From Eucalyptus grandis (Eukaryota > Streptophyta > Magnoliopsida > Myrtales > Myrtaceae), in contig NC_052613.1 in assembly GCF_016545825.1 (NCBI RefSeq), forward strand, positions 9,734,001 to 9,798,000: a stretch of 64,000 nt of DNA. The letters run 5' to 3'. Position numbers and translations under genes: made by a program. Within the stretch, counting starts at the first letter, position 1. Each line of letters starts with the position of its first letter. Below, piece by piece: positions 33,935 through 45,568 of this stretch. The notes under the pieces are model-generated. The model saw only the letters and a list, made by a program, of their open reading frames with translations. It ran no database searches and was not told the origin of the DNA.

Positions 33935-34520
33935 TCAAAAGATGACACGGTGAACAGCATCGAAATTAACCGGAGTGAAAAATTCACGACCATCCATTTC
34001 TGCCAAGATCAAGGCACCTCCAGGAAGTACCTTCTTCACCACATATGGGCCGCTGTAATTTGAAGTAAACTTGCCCCTAGGATATGGAAAAACAAGATCA
34101 TTTACCTTGAAATGTCTCGGTCGTACCTTCTGGTTGAAGGATCTGGCCATTCTCTGCTCATAAGTTTGGCCATGGCAAAGAGCCTTCAGTCACTTCTCAT
34201 CAATCAAATTTAGCCACTCATTCAGGGTATTGTGAGACTTCAATAAATCCCAATTTCAAAAGCTTCATCACTTCTTCCTCTATCTTCTTTGAGAGCTCAG
34301 GTTTAGTCCTCCGCAGCCTCTGCTTCTTAAGTGGCTCATCTGGATTAGTAGGCAAATAGTGCTCCATGATGGACGGGCCTAAATCAGGCATGTCAGCATA
34401 GGTCCATGCAAAGACATTTTGCTCAGCCTCGTCTTTGGGGAGATTTGCCCCAATTTCACTTCCTTGGTTTCTTCAGTGTCGCCTAAGTTAATATTGACGA
34501 TCTGCTCGGATGTAAGAGCC
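33935..34520 (-). mobile_element. Fused RT N-terminus and integrase C-terminus of the gypsy element
   Basis: From about 34520 down, the minus strand reads VNINLGDTEETKEVKLG, FAWTYADMPDLGPSIMEH, LRRTKPELSKKIEEEV and GFIEVSQYPE, the region just before the RT palm. Within a few bases it passes to EWLNLIDEK, the LNLIDEK...LCHGQTYEQRMA motif of the integrase C-terminus, then NQKVRPRHFKVNDLVF, FTSNYSGPYVVKKVL and GGALILAEMDG. Most of RT, all RNase H and the integrase core are deleted. The join falls in the shared string GAATGAGTGGCTAA, suggesting microhomology. A stop replaces an integrase residue near 34190. No chromodomain. Confidence 0.85.
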
Positions 34521-35099
34521 TTAGCTTTTTTCATGTTTTTCCCAACTACGCTGCACCTCAATGGAATTTTCAATCGAGTCTTCAGGATCATTTTTGGTAC
34601 TTGCTGCATTTGATTGGACCATTTCCACTATTTCCACACCTTTGCATGCTATAAGATTGTTCCTGAAATATGATGTAGATAAATCAGAAAGACAGACATA
34701 GTAATCTACATCTTTTGTTTTTGTTTTTGTTTTATAAAAGACTTTTGAAGGATTTTTGAAAAGCACTTGCAAAAGCATTTTTTTTAAAAACATTTTGACA
34801 CGAGGAAGCATGATGAAGCCTAGGCATCAAAATTTTCCTTGGATTTTTCTCTCTTTTTTTATTGGCTGGATATCATCACCGGGCTGGTTTGATGTACCTC
34901 ATCATGCCCTCAAAATAAAAATTGTAATTTCATTGAAATTAATCAATCAATTACATTTATTGAATGGAAATTGCGATTCCTAATCCCTAAAAGAAATCGA
35001 AAAAGAGGAAATCGAAAACAATTCATATAAAGAGATAAAAATTCCCACACAGGGGAATGTGCAAAAGCAATAAGTTACTCTTGCGGGGCAACGCCCGTG

Positions 35100-36612
35100 T
35101 CTTCCGAAGGTCCTTGATCAATGGCTCTTATGAAGAGGTCATAGAACAGACTTGTGATTCCTTCCGGGGCATCATCAAAGCTCTCTGTGTTTGGAGACAT
35201 CAAATCGTTCATGCCATCCCATCCATCACTTGGTTACCCTAAGGTGTCCATAACGTGCACCTTCAAGTTCTTGGTTCGACCAGCGTCATGTTTGAAAATA
35301 GCATTCACCCTATCCTCATGCTTAGGTAGAGGATTCGATTGAGCAGTATTGAAGGCAAACACCTTAGTGTCTAATAAGTTTTGGACCTTGTGCTTCAAGG
35401 TTATGCACTCATCAGTCGAATGTCCTACTTCCCCCATATGGTACTTGCATTTCTTGGAGGGGTTGTAATTAGAAAATTTTTCAGCATTGGGTCGCTTTGG
35501 CTCATAGGATAGCTACCCCTTCTTTTGTAGGACCTTCTAGACCTGAGACAGAGGGCCAGGAAGAGGAGTGAACTGCCTTCTAGTAAACTGCGAGGCGCAA
35601 TCGGACGGACACCGCCTTGTTGATTCTTAGTGACATGAACAATTGGAGGGTTGCTAGATTGTGCATACGCAACATTGACTTCCATGGTAGGTTCTTGATC
35701 TTTCTTCGTGGTGAACCTTTTGCCTTGATGGACCGGTTCGTTGAACCATCCATCTCTTAGCCCAATCTCGATTTGCTCACTTACTGGGATAAGTTGGTTG
35801 AAGCTCTCGACGTACGTGCTGGCCATTCGGGTACGGAACTCAGACGGGAGAGTTTTGACGAACAAATTCATCAGCTCCTTGTTAGTAGGTTCAGGAGTGA
35901 TTTGAGCTGCCAAATTTTGCCATCTCACGGCATACTCTTTAAATGACTCGCTCCTCTTTTTCTCCATCCTCTCAAGATCCTCTCCAGAAGGTGCAATGTC
36001 CATGTTGAACTTGTACTACTTGAGAAATGCGTCAGCCACTTCATTTCAGGTGTTGAGAAGGTTCACATTTTTCATCACATAGCAGTTCAGTGCGGGCCCG
36101 GTCAAACTCGCATGAAATGATTGGATCATGAGGGGCTCATTCTTGACATACTGGACCATACGTACGTGGTACATCTGCAAATGAGCTTTTGGGCATGAAG
36201 TATCATCGTATTTCTTGAACTCTGGCATCTTAAACTTCTTCGGCATCTTGACCTTCTCATACACGGACAAGTTGAATGGGAGTGAACTATGCGATTCTTG
36301 CAATTGCTTCACTTTCTCCTCGAGTTTCACAAAGCGCACATCTTGCTCTATCTTGGGGACATTGTCAAGCTTCGTCTTTTCAGCGGTGATCAACGGTGGG
36401 TTATTTTCCAGCTCAATCATGTCGTCATCACCCATAATTTGAGCCTTGTTTGTCGACTTTGAAACTACTATCTCAGGGAGAGTAGATACAGGAGTCGGAT
36501 TCGCTTGGAAGGATTGGAGTTGAGCTGACATAAGTTGCATAGAGGCAAGCAACTGTTGGAGTTGGTCTTCCATAGCGGACATACGATCATGCATTTCAGT
36601 TTGGTCAGTCAT
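35100..36612 (-). mobile_element. Gag of the Tat-like gypsy element, degenerate
   Basis: ATG at 36612 opens MTDQTEMHDRMSAMEDQLQQ, a coiled-coil-like start. The Retrotrans_gag domain follows with YEKVKMPKKFKMPEFKKYD, HLQMYHVRMVQYVKNE, LMIQSFHASLTGPAL, ERMEKKRSESFKEYAVRW and LAAQITPEPTNKEL. Two in-frame stops (TGA near 36043, TAG near 36013) replace a conserved Trp and Gln. A frameshift near 35570 precedes CKYHMGEVGHSTDEC.TLKHKVQNLLD, the zinc-knuckle-like end of Tat gag. Remnants continue to about 35100. Confidence 0.9.
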
Positions 36613-37321
36613 TTGCTCTCGATCGTGTAATAATGGGCGAATGTGGAGGATTCGTTATCACCTAATCCAAATGAATGAAAATATGTAAGCGCGAGGTGTA
36701 AAAAGAGAACCAATCCATGACATTGATCTAATCAATTTTTCATTTTTTTTTTCATGAAAAGTTCATACAAGAAGGGAATTTCCTAAAGAGAGCTAGAAAA
36801 ATAGACATCCTAGCAAGATCAAATTTCTTAGACATGAACTGAGAACAAACTCTCCAAAGTTTTTTTTTTTTCCAAATGATTCATTGCATGGCAGTTTCCT
36901 CATTTCATTTTTAATTGACAAAAGAATCAGATCAAATGACTAACCTAGATTGTCATGAACGGACCAAAAGTATGACAAAGTAAGTAAATTGCATAGTATA
37001 GGGATAGAAGACTTACTTCACCAAGGAAAATTGACGGCAATCACATAGACATGCGCATGGTAAGTGAGATTCGATTTCTAACTAGGAAGGCTAAGCAAAG
37101 TGGAGTTAAAAGGGTGGGATGACTTAATTACAGCCTCGCATACTAAGTCAAGTCCTCATAACTCCGGCTCAGTCAAGAATGATACCCCAATGCGACGTAG
37201 CCTCACGGGCAGAGGTAAACATTCTTGGCACCAAGAAAAAATTTCGCGATTGAGTTGGGCAACCTCTACTATGTGGCCTCGCAGTTGAAGTTGTATCCAA
37301 TTCAATACCATCCTAAATATC

Positions 37322-38518
37322 GACGTGCGGACCCCTCAAGTGCCATAACTTTTGCACAAAGGGACACTTAAGTGCCATAACTTACGAAAAGTACACTTAA
37401 GTGCCAAAATCGGAGTAAAATGGATCACTTGAGTGCCAATCTGGCCAAACTCTGGCCAAAATGCCGACGTGGCATTTTTCCGGCGAACCGAGCCCAAAAC
37501 GACGCCATTTTGCACGCCGACGTGGCCAAATAATGCAAAAACAGCGTCGTTTTGGGCTTATGTGATAAAAATAATATAAAAATTAAATAAATTTAATTTA
37601 AAATTAAATTTAGTTAAAATATTAAAAAATAATAATTTTAAAATTAAAAATAATAATTTTAAAATTAAAAAAATTAAAAAAAAAGGGGTGGCGGGGGAAG
37701 GGCCGGCGACGGAGGAGGGAGGGTTGGCCGGGGTCGCCGCACTGGCCAAGGGTCGACAACCCCGCCGACCGCGGGCGAGGGCGCGCGAGCCCTCACCCTG
37801 TGTCGGGCGAGGGTCACAACCCGCCCCGATCCGGCAAGGGTCGACACCCTCGCCCGGCCGGGCCAAGGGCCGCCACTGGCGGGGTGACCTCGCGGGCGGC
37901 GGCCCTTGGCTCGATGGGCGAGGGCCGGCCCTCGCCGGATCCGAGCAAGGGCCGCGACCCCTTGCCACTCGCCGAATTTAGGCGAGGGCTGCAACCCTTG
38001 GCCCGATCTCGGGGGCGAGGGCTCGTGAGTCCTCGGCCAACCCTCCCCCTCCGTCGTCGGGCCTTCCCGGCGATGGCGAGAAGGCGGTGGTGGTGGCTAA
38101 GGGCCGAGCCACCGCCCCCTTTTTTTTAAAATATTTTTTTAAAATTTTAAATTATTATTTTCTAATATTTCAACTAAATTTAATTTTAAAATTATTATTT
38201 TTTAATATTTTAACTAAATCTAATTTTAAATTTAATTTAATTTATTTTTATATTATTTTTTTACCACGTCAGCCCAAAACGACGCCGTTTTTGCATTATT
38301 TGGCCAAGTCAGCGTGCAAAACGGCTTCGTTTTGGGCTCACTTCGCCGGAAATTCGCTGGAAAAATGCCACGTCAGCCTTTTGGCCGGACTTTGGCCGGA
38401 GTGGCACTTAAGTGATCTGTTTTTCTTCGAATGCGGCACTTAAGTGTAGCTTTAAATAAGTTATGGCACTTAAGTGTCCCTTTAAGCAAAATTATGGCAC
38501 TTGAGGCGTTCTTTTGCC
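37322..38518. mobile_element. Mutator-like non-autonomous element with long TIRs and GC-rich core (copy 1)
   Basis: A 10-bp target duplication CCTAAATATC flanks it (37312-37321 and 38519-38528). Long inverted repeats of about 230 bp (37322-37560 and 38270-38518) share CAAGTGCCATAACTT, CACTTAAGTGCC, CGGAGT, GACGTGGC and CCCAAAACGACGCC motifs in opposite orientation. Inside lie AT-rich subterminal arms (37565-37682, 38120-38265) and a very GC-rich core (37685-38110) built of GCGAGGG/GGGCCG-type words. Long TIRs with a 9-11-bp duplication point to the Mutator superfamily. No transposase is present. It inserted in the leader between primer site and gag of the gypsy element. Confidence 0.88.
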
Positions 38519-38822
38519 CCTAAATATCCTAGTGCGGCCCAGGTCCAATGGCAGGTTGTGTGTGCAATAATGTAGTGTTAAATGCAAGGCATGCACAACA
38601 ATTTAAATCAAGCAACACTTAAATAACTTGAATTCAAAACAATCATCCCTAACTCCAACTTGCAAGAAAAGGGTTAGCAAAGACTACTCCCCTTAAATCT
38701 CCCCATCTGCAAAAACATTTAACATATTTAAATGTTAGGGACGTACTTGGAATCATTGCTGCCAAACAAAAATATTTTTTCAAAAAGAAAATTGGCATAA
38801 GTCCACTAAGAGTTTCAACTCA

Positions 38823-38845
38823 ATTCCCCAATGGAGTCGCCAAGC
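38823..38845 (-). promoter_or_regulatory. Primer binding site of the gypsy element
   Basis: On the element strand, directly after the LTR end CGTGACA, the sequence reads GCTTGGCGACTCCATTGGGG. TGGCGACTCC.CTGGGG is the primer site usual in Tat-lineage elements. Confidence 0.75.
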
Positions 38846-40142
38846 TGTCGTGACCAAATTTTCGGGTGAACCACCTAGGGTTTGGCTAATGGATTGTTAA
38901 GCCTAGACTTAACTCAGGCTCTCCCAAACCCATACCAACTCACAACTTAAGTTTAAATTTTTTAACATGCAAATGAATTTTATTTAGGAGTCGCCATTAA
39001 TCAATTTACGGTAGGTTGATTAAAAACCTAAATAAAATAATGGGAGGATTATTTTACTCCTACGAACCAGAGATTTCGGGTACGGGGACTTGGTTACACT
39101 AGACTTCTCTAATACCCTTTTGGTACCATTTCTTTTTATTTTCAAAAATATTTTTGCAAGTAGTTTGGATTGATTTTAAATCTATTTCCCTAACATATGA
39201 GGTGATCATGTGGGTGTGCAAACCACCAATTTAACATCCAAGGAAAGCAATTGATAAATTGCAGGAACTTACCTCAAAGCAATGAAAGCATTTGCAATGT
39301 TAAATCAAATTTCACATCGACAGTACTAAATATGATCTCTAATTAATACGCAATTTTTGTTTTTGTTTTTGACTTATTTAATGAAGATCATGCAATATGC
39401 AATGCATGCTACTAATCTAACATGAAATAATATGACATGGTAATATGGCTTAAACTACATGACATAAATAAATGCAGTTTGTCCTAAAGAATAAAATTGA
39501 TTTATTCTAAGATAATTTTTGGTATTTTCCATGAAATTTCGAAATTAGAAAAATGTGGCATCCTAAAATCTCGTGACAACCTCTGGAGTACCATGAACCA
39601 TGATTAGGTAATGGAAGTACCGCTTGATTCTGTATTAGCCATTGAATTAATGAATTTCAATTAATTTAAGGCAGATCATTGTAATGGATGATTGTTTGGA
39701 TGGAGATGTGTCTACAAGTGAACCAAGGATTTTATTAAGGTGCAAATTGATATAGAAATCTTATTCTTGGTGGTGCACTTTATAAGTAGAATTTTATTGA
39801 TTTAAATTACAAAGTTTTGTGGGTTTATAAGTTGAAATTAGGTGTTAATTTAAATGAGGGTTAAATGGAATAGAATAGGAGAGGATGGGCTGATTTTTAG
39901 GCCCAAAGACCATCCAACCAGCCCACGCCAACCCCTTGGTCGACCGGCCCATGAAGGCCCAAGACCAGCCCAACATTGAAGCCCATCAACCCTTGCATGT
40001 GAGTTGCCAAGTGGCATGGAGGAGAAGCCAAGTGTGGCTGCCCCCATTGGCTTCCTTGGGCGGCTTCATGCAATCAAATGATTGCAAATGATTGTAGGGG
40101 AAGAAAGCTAAAGAGAGGGAGGCGGATGATGAAGGGGAATCG

Positions 40143-40145
<3 letters not shown>

Positions 40146-40188
<43 letters not shown>

Positions 40189-40211
40189 TGTGTGTGTGTG
40201 TGTGTGTGTGT
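40146..40211. repeat. Compound microsatellite (GA)n(TG)n
   Basis: About 20 GA repeats run directly into about 13 TG repeats. Open frames across it translate the repeat and were not called as genes. Confidence 0.97.
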
Positions 40212-41639
40212 CGTCCAAGAGAGAAAGGGAAACCGAGAGAGAGGAAGAGGGAAAGAGAGGAAGCGGGCGTGCGAGAGGAAGGAGGAGGACCGTCCGCCTA
40301 GCTCGCCGCCATCCATTCGCCGCTTTGCCGCCGTTCTTGTTGCTGTTTGTGCTTAAGTTTAAGGCACGTGAAGTCCTAAAACCTACCCCTTGCATTGCTG
40401 TGTGTATGTGTAGTAGATGGTAAGTCTTGGTTGTGGTAGATGAGATGAAATTTCGGAGCTTTGGAGAGAGATTCGTTGGCCATGCATGCTGTTTCTGGAA
40501 AGACCAGTCCGACCATCCATGAGTTTGTGTGCTGCATGTGACTTTTTAGTTGGAATATTGTTTTGATTTCTTCATGAAAGTTGTAGAGAACACCTTGAGG
40601 AACAACATATTAAAATTTGAGGCAAAACGAACAAGTATTGGTTAGTGAAACGATTTTTCTTTGGAGAAATTAGATCTGGAATTCGTTGTGCTGACCTTTA
40701 GAGATTTTGTGGTCTGTAAAGTAACTTTTTTGTGAAAATATCACTTTGATATCTTAATGAAAGTTTTAGTGTACTTCTTGAGGTAGAACATATAAAATTT
40801 TTAGAGGAAATGAACAAAAATATGTCGGTGAAATCGTTGTTCTTTGAAGAAACTGGATCTGGGAAAAACGTTACCTCGACCCAGTATGATTTCGTGATTT
40901 TTATAAAATCATACAGTTAAAATTTGTTCGTATGTCCTTAATGAAAGTTGTAGGTAATATTTTGAGGAATAACATACTAAAAATTTAGAAGAAATTAACA
41001 TATTTAGGTCGGTGAAATGAGTTTCTTTTGAAAGATGATAATCTGGGAAAAGATAACACCGAGAACAGGGGGAAATAATCGTCTATATCTATTAACCTAG
41101 AATGATTTGGGTTTCGATTTCTTCAATGAGATATTTACCTCTAGGACTTTTCTATAACATGTCAAAATTTCAGAATTTTTGGAGTTCATTTGGGTATTTA
41201 ATTTAAATTTCTTCAGAAACTGTACAAGCTGAAATATTGAAGTTTGATAAACTGTGATGCATGGACCATACTGTTTTGTGTGAGATTCCTTTTATATGGA
41301 CTTATTCATGAGATATCTTCCTTTAGGTCTCGTCTATAATGTGTCAAGTTGTCAGAATTTATTAATGTCATTTACTAATTTTTCTGGAGTTTTAATTAGA
41401 GGAATGCATTCTGATTTATCCGAAACATTGATGTGTTTTGAAAAATAAATGAATTTATCCTTGTGATGTAATACTTTGAGTGGTTGATTTTGCTGCATAT
41501 GTGATGACATATGGCATGTTATATGGCATGAAAAGTTGGTTGAGACCCTTGATATTATTGCATCAAATGCCATGTTGAAATTGAGATACATGTGTGGATA
41601 TAACCTGAGAAAATAACGAGACTGTCGGAGGTGTGAGCT

Positions 41640-41860
41640 GACAATGCCCCGGGAGTGTTGGGATGCTCGGAGTGTGGGGGTGCCGGATGCCCGGAGTGTG
41701 TGTGCTGGATGTCCTTGGGAGTTTCGAGATGCCCGGAGTGTGGGGGTGCCGGAAGCCTCAGAGGTGTGTGCCGGGGGGATACCTCGTGATGCTAGTTGGG
41801 ATATGAGATGCCTGGAGGTGTGTGCCAGAGGTTCCTCGTGATGCCAAGTTGGATACAAGC
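41640..41860. repeat. Minisatellite around GATGCCCGGAGTGTGGGGG
   Basis: Irregular units contain GGATGCCCGGAGTGTG, GAGATGCCCGGAGTGTG and GAGGTGTGTGCC, spaced about 45-70 bp apart, followed by two copies of CCTCGTGATGC.A.TTGG.TA. It lies in the transcribed half of the solo LTR. Confidence 0.75.
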
Positions 41861-41924
41861 AATAAATTATGGGATGAAAACACTGGTCCCTGGAAAGATA
41901 AAAATTGAGACTGTAACGTATGGC

Positions 41925-42140
41925 ATGGATATATGCATGAATGCTTGATGATGAGTGCATGGTGGTATGCATGAATGCTTGATGATGAGTGCATGATGGT
42001 ATATGCACATATAGCATGGATATATGCATGAATGCTTGATGATGAGTGCATGGTGGTATATGCACATATGGCATGGATATATGCATGAATGCTTGATGAT
42101 AAGTGCATGGTAGTATATGCACATATGGCATGGTGATATA
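41925..42140. repeat. Minisatellite, about 57-bp units
   Basis: Three to four units share CATGAATGCTTGATGATGAG, TGCATGGTGGTATATGCACA and GGCATGGATATATG, near-identical and in tandem. Long minus-strand frames here encode only the repeat and were rejected as genes. Confidence 0.9.
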
Positions 42141-45079
42141 TGCATGATTCTAAGGTAAGGTATGCTTGAATGCATGAATGATATTTGTTTTATTCTTGAT
42201 TGTTCTGTTTGACGCATTGAGTAGTGTGGTGGATCTTTACTGCTGAGTGGTTGTACTCACCCCTTTTAGGGATTAACATTTCAGATTAGAAAAATGCCTT
42301 TGCTGCTAGTTGCACGCGGTACTTACTATGGCATACCTACTGATGTGGATGTGGAGTGTACTGAGCATGTCTGTGTCGGTGCTCCTGGTTTAGTTTTTGT
42401 TCGAGTCCGTGTCCTGGTGATGTACGATGTGGGTCGAGCTGATGGCCCGGTCATCCAGGAGTTTTTATCTGTCCATGTCCAACATGATGGAGAGATGTTA
42501 GGGATGTTACTACCGCCGCCACCCGCTGCATCGGATTGGGTATGATGGCGCGTATAGCTGTTGGGAGCTGACACTTTTTGGAGATAACCGACGCTTGTTG
42601 ATGGAGGGTGGTACATGTTCGATGTAGAATCGAGTCCTTTTTGGGGTGGTAGCCAAGTATAGTTAAAATCTTCGCCTTTTTTTTGTATCGACCTTGATGT
42701 CCATCATGAAAATTTAAATAAGAGTGAATCGGCATTATATTTTCTTATGGTGTGTAGTTGGTGTGTATTGCATTATGTTTATTGGAGGGAGAGATGGTGA
42801 GACTTGTTTATGCTTCCGCTAATAAGTTGCGCTGGGACCGCTTTAAAAAAAAAAAAAATTCTAGTCAAAGGGTATCGGTCTGTGAAGTTATATGAGATCG
42901 AGTAATTGAGAGAGATCACCTGTGGTGACCTCAGGCGAGTCGGGGGTGCCACAAAAAATGTGAAAATTATCTACTTAAATTAAGATTCTATCCAACTTAT
43001 ATTAAGGATTAGGTCAAGCTAAACCCTAATTTAAACCAAGATATTATCTTAACTTAGCAATCTCTAACCTAAGATGCAGTCTATCTAAATCAATCTAAAC
43101 TTAAAATGAAATATGCAATTTTATCCTAACGTGCAATGACGTACAAATGATGCCCTAATTTTACATGACATATGCATGATGATTTTTTGTTTTTTTTTTA
43201 ATTAATTTCGAAATAAAAAAAATCTCATATAATTAAACATGCAATTTAAGCTAATGAAACAAAATCTAACATCCTAAATTTATGTTTTTATTTTTTTTAT
43301 TTCGGAAATTCATGATAAATAAAATGCTTAGTCTAAATATGCAAATAACCCTAAAGCATGCAATATTCTAACTCAAGCATATTTCAAGATAAATAAAGCA
43401 ATCAAGACAATACAGACCATTCAAAATCACCAAAGATATCACACATCAGTCAGATAAAGGGATAATATTTCGCCAGTAAAATCGATAAATTGATCTTAAG
43501 CTTTAAAGATCAAAATATCAATTTTATTCCCGCTGATTAATTATTTCATCTAAAGCCTTATAGATGAAATAAAAAACCCATGCGCTTGCGAATCAAGTGA
43601 TATGTTGGAATTTCCAATTATGCATAGGGAATTATTTCAAATAAAGAAAACAAGATACAGTAAATAAAATAAGATAAAATAAATTTGCATAATAAAATAA
43701 AGTAAATCTACCTAATTTTATTTTTTATTTTTCTTCCAAATAGGGCTTGGCAACCGATTCGAAGCTCGGCAAGGGAGTCGCCGGCGAGAGGACACAGCAG
43801 CGCATCGGTGGCGAGCGGGCCAGCCGCGAACAAGGGACTCGCAGGCACGAACGTTGCTCGGAGGGGAAGCTTGAGTGGCGTGCGGGGGCTACGCGCAGCT
43901 GGGCGAGGCGCGGCTGCGGGTCGGGCCGAAGCGGGAGTAGCGGCGAGCGGACCCATAAAGACCGCGACAATGCCGGGCTGTAGGTCGCGATGGGCTTCGA
44001 CTCCAAGCGGCATTGGGGCGGCATGAGCTTCAGGCGTTGAGCTCGCGGGTCGCGAGCAACAGCGGTGTCGCGGGCCAACGTGAGCTGGAGGCTGCGTTGG
44101 GAGCCGGGTCACCGGCGACTTGCGGATCAGCACTCGCAGCACGGCAAGGCAACACCGAGCAAGAGGGGTGCGGCTTAAGCAGGCGTTGGCGATGGAGATC
44201 GGCTGAGGCGCGGTGATGCGGGAGCAAGGACGGCTTTGCAGGCTTCACGGACAGTGACCAGCGGGGCCGAGCTTCGGATGACTGGTGGAACGACGGCGGT
44301 GACGCGAGTGCGTGGGAGGCCGGCGCAGCGGCCGGTGCGGGCGCAGGGCCGCGCGGGCAGGGGCTGCCTCGCTGAGAAGATGAACAATGCTGCTTCCTTT
44401 TCCTTTTTTTCTTTCTTCTCTCGCTGCACCGTGCATGTCACTTCTCCCTCTCGTTCACGTCGCTGCTTCCCTTGCTTCTGCAGACATGACTTTTCACCCC
44501 AAGGAAAAAGAAAGGAGATTTTCTTTCTTTTCTTTTTGTATTTTATCAGAACTCTCTCTCACGCTTGCATTTTTCTCTTTCTGTCACGAATTTTCTTCAC
44601 GAATTTTTTTTTTGCTCTTCAAATTCATTCTCAATGTTTTTCCAATTTTCCCCCTTTTGTCATACACGCACCGCACCTTATATAGGGTTAGGAATTAAAT
44701 TTTGGTGAAATATTTCACTTCCAATTTTGATTGTGTATAATCTCCCTTAATATATCGTTATACCTTGTGCGATATTCTTTTTGTATTTTTCAAATATTCC
44801 ATCCGAAAATTTCCTTTCTACTTGAAAATGTGTCCTTCAGTGTATATTACTTGAATATGTGAAAAATCTCAGCGGAATATGTGAAAAATCTTGCGCTAAC
44901 CGTTGATCCAATAATTAAATGCAAAAAAAAAAAATACAAATTAAAAATAAATATACCTAAATCTATATGCTATGCAATTAATATTTGTTTTTTCAGGGAT
45001 AAAATTAACCCTTAATTTTTAATAACATAAATGACTAAATGGGTCGCCAAAATTTAGGTGTCAACAGCTACTCCTCTTT

Positions 45080-45568
45080 GAATGAAATTAGTAAAAGAGC
45101 GCTTCCTATAGTGCAATAGATTATGCATATGTCTCGAATGGAAGCATGTGCTCACGCTTGCATCAACCCTGAAAAAACAGTTTTATATGTTGAGTTCAAA
45201 TCTATCAATGTTGTATATTTCAACTGCACACCCGGTCATATTATAGCATCACTAGTGGAGGCGGATGCTTTTTCCCGTTTGGTTGCATGCACAACAAAAT
45301 TCCGCAAAGAAAATCAAGTTGCTTTTGTCCGACATCTGCAAATTTTATGGTGAATTCGGTGCATGTTCACTCAATACATTTAAACCATTGGATCTTGTGG
45401 GATGCATATGGCAACCTCAAGATCAAACAATCAAGGTAGAGAAGGTTGCGGTGAAGTTCTAATTTACACCGTCCCTCCGCATATAAAAATGAAACATCAA
45501 GCAAGGCAGTAGATATGAAATCTCAGTCAAGAAACAAAAGTAGAAAACTCAATCTCCCAGGCATTTAC
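45080..45568 (-). other. Intron 1 of LRK10L copy G
   Basis: Matches 18421-18892 throughout. At its left edge it meets the gypsy retrotransposon; on the minus strand the last bases before the element read TTTCATTCAAAGAGG and resume at the kinase exon as AAGAGGATGACC. Confidence 0.65.

Larger units (their letters stand above)
39554..42953 (+). mobile_element. Solo LTR of a second long-LTR gypsy family, inside the 5' LTR
   Basis: It starts TGTGGCATCCTAAAATC and ends GGGGGTGCCACA, with perfect 7-bp inverted ends TGTGGCA/TGCCACA, flanked by AAAAA on both sides (39549-39553 and 42954-42958). Comparison with the uninterrupted LTR at 29320-29340 confirms the empty site. A 3.4-kb LTR with CATCC...GCCACA ends resembles long-LTR chromovirus (Tekay/Del) LTRs. 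The family name is inference. Contains a (GA)n(TG)n microsatellite and two minisatellites. No internal coding region, so it is a solo LTR. Confidence 0.85.
38846..45066 (-). repeat. 5' LTR of the gypsy element, split by a solo LTR
   Basis: 38846-39553 and 42954-45066 together match 28622-31414 from end to end (TGTCGTGACC...GTGTCAACA). The TATA box TATATAGGG (44680) and GC-rich leader (43740-44380) are preserved in position. The 3.4-kb interruption at 39554-42953 belongs to another element. A few bases beyond 45066 (GCTAC) may be extra purine-tract-derived bases of this LTR. Confidence 0.9.
28622..45071 (-). mobile_element. Non-autonomous Ty3/gypsy (Tat-lineage) retrotransposon with nested insertions
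   Basis: Two long LTRs (28622-31414 and 38846-45066 minus an insert) flank a minus-strand interior with primer site, gag, a fused RT-start/integrase-end remnant, a minisatellite region and a purine tract. The sequence TCCTCTT occurs at both outer edges (28615-28621 and 45072-45078), compatible with a 5-bp target duplication CTCTT if the 5' LTR keeps a few extra purine-tract bases (45067-45071 or so). Protease, most of RT, RNase H and most of integrase are missing, so mobility would have depended on a helper. A Mutator-like element and a solo LTR later inserted into it. Confidence 0.88.

Noticed and set aside
37558..38129. Frames of more than 100 codons in the GC core of the first Mutator-like element
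   Set aside because: GC-word repeats translate to Ala/Arg/Gly/Pro peptides on both strands; no transposase or captured gene recognised.
40078..40423. Open frames across the GA/TG repeat
   Set aside because: They translate a microsatellite (RERERE/VCVCVC) and have no other support.
41352..42131. Open frame of about 259 codons on the minus strand
   Set aside because: It translates the 57-bp minisatellite (repeating HHQAFMHISMPYVHIP-like peptides) within a solo LTR; no start context or domain.
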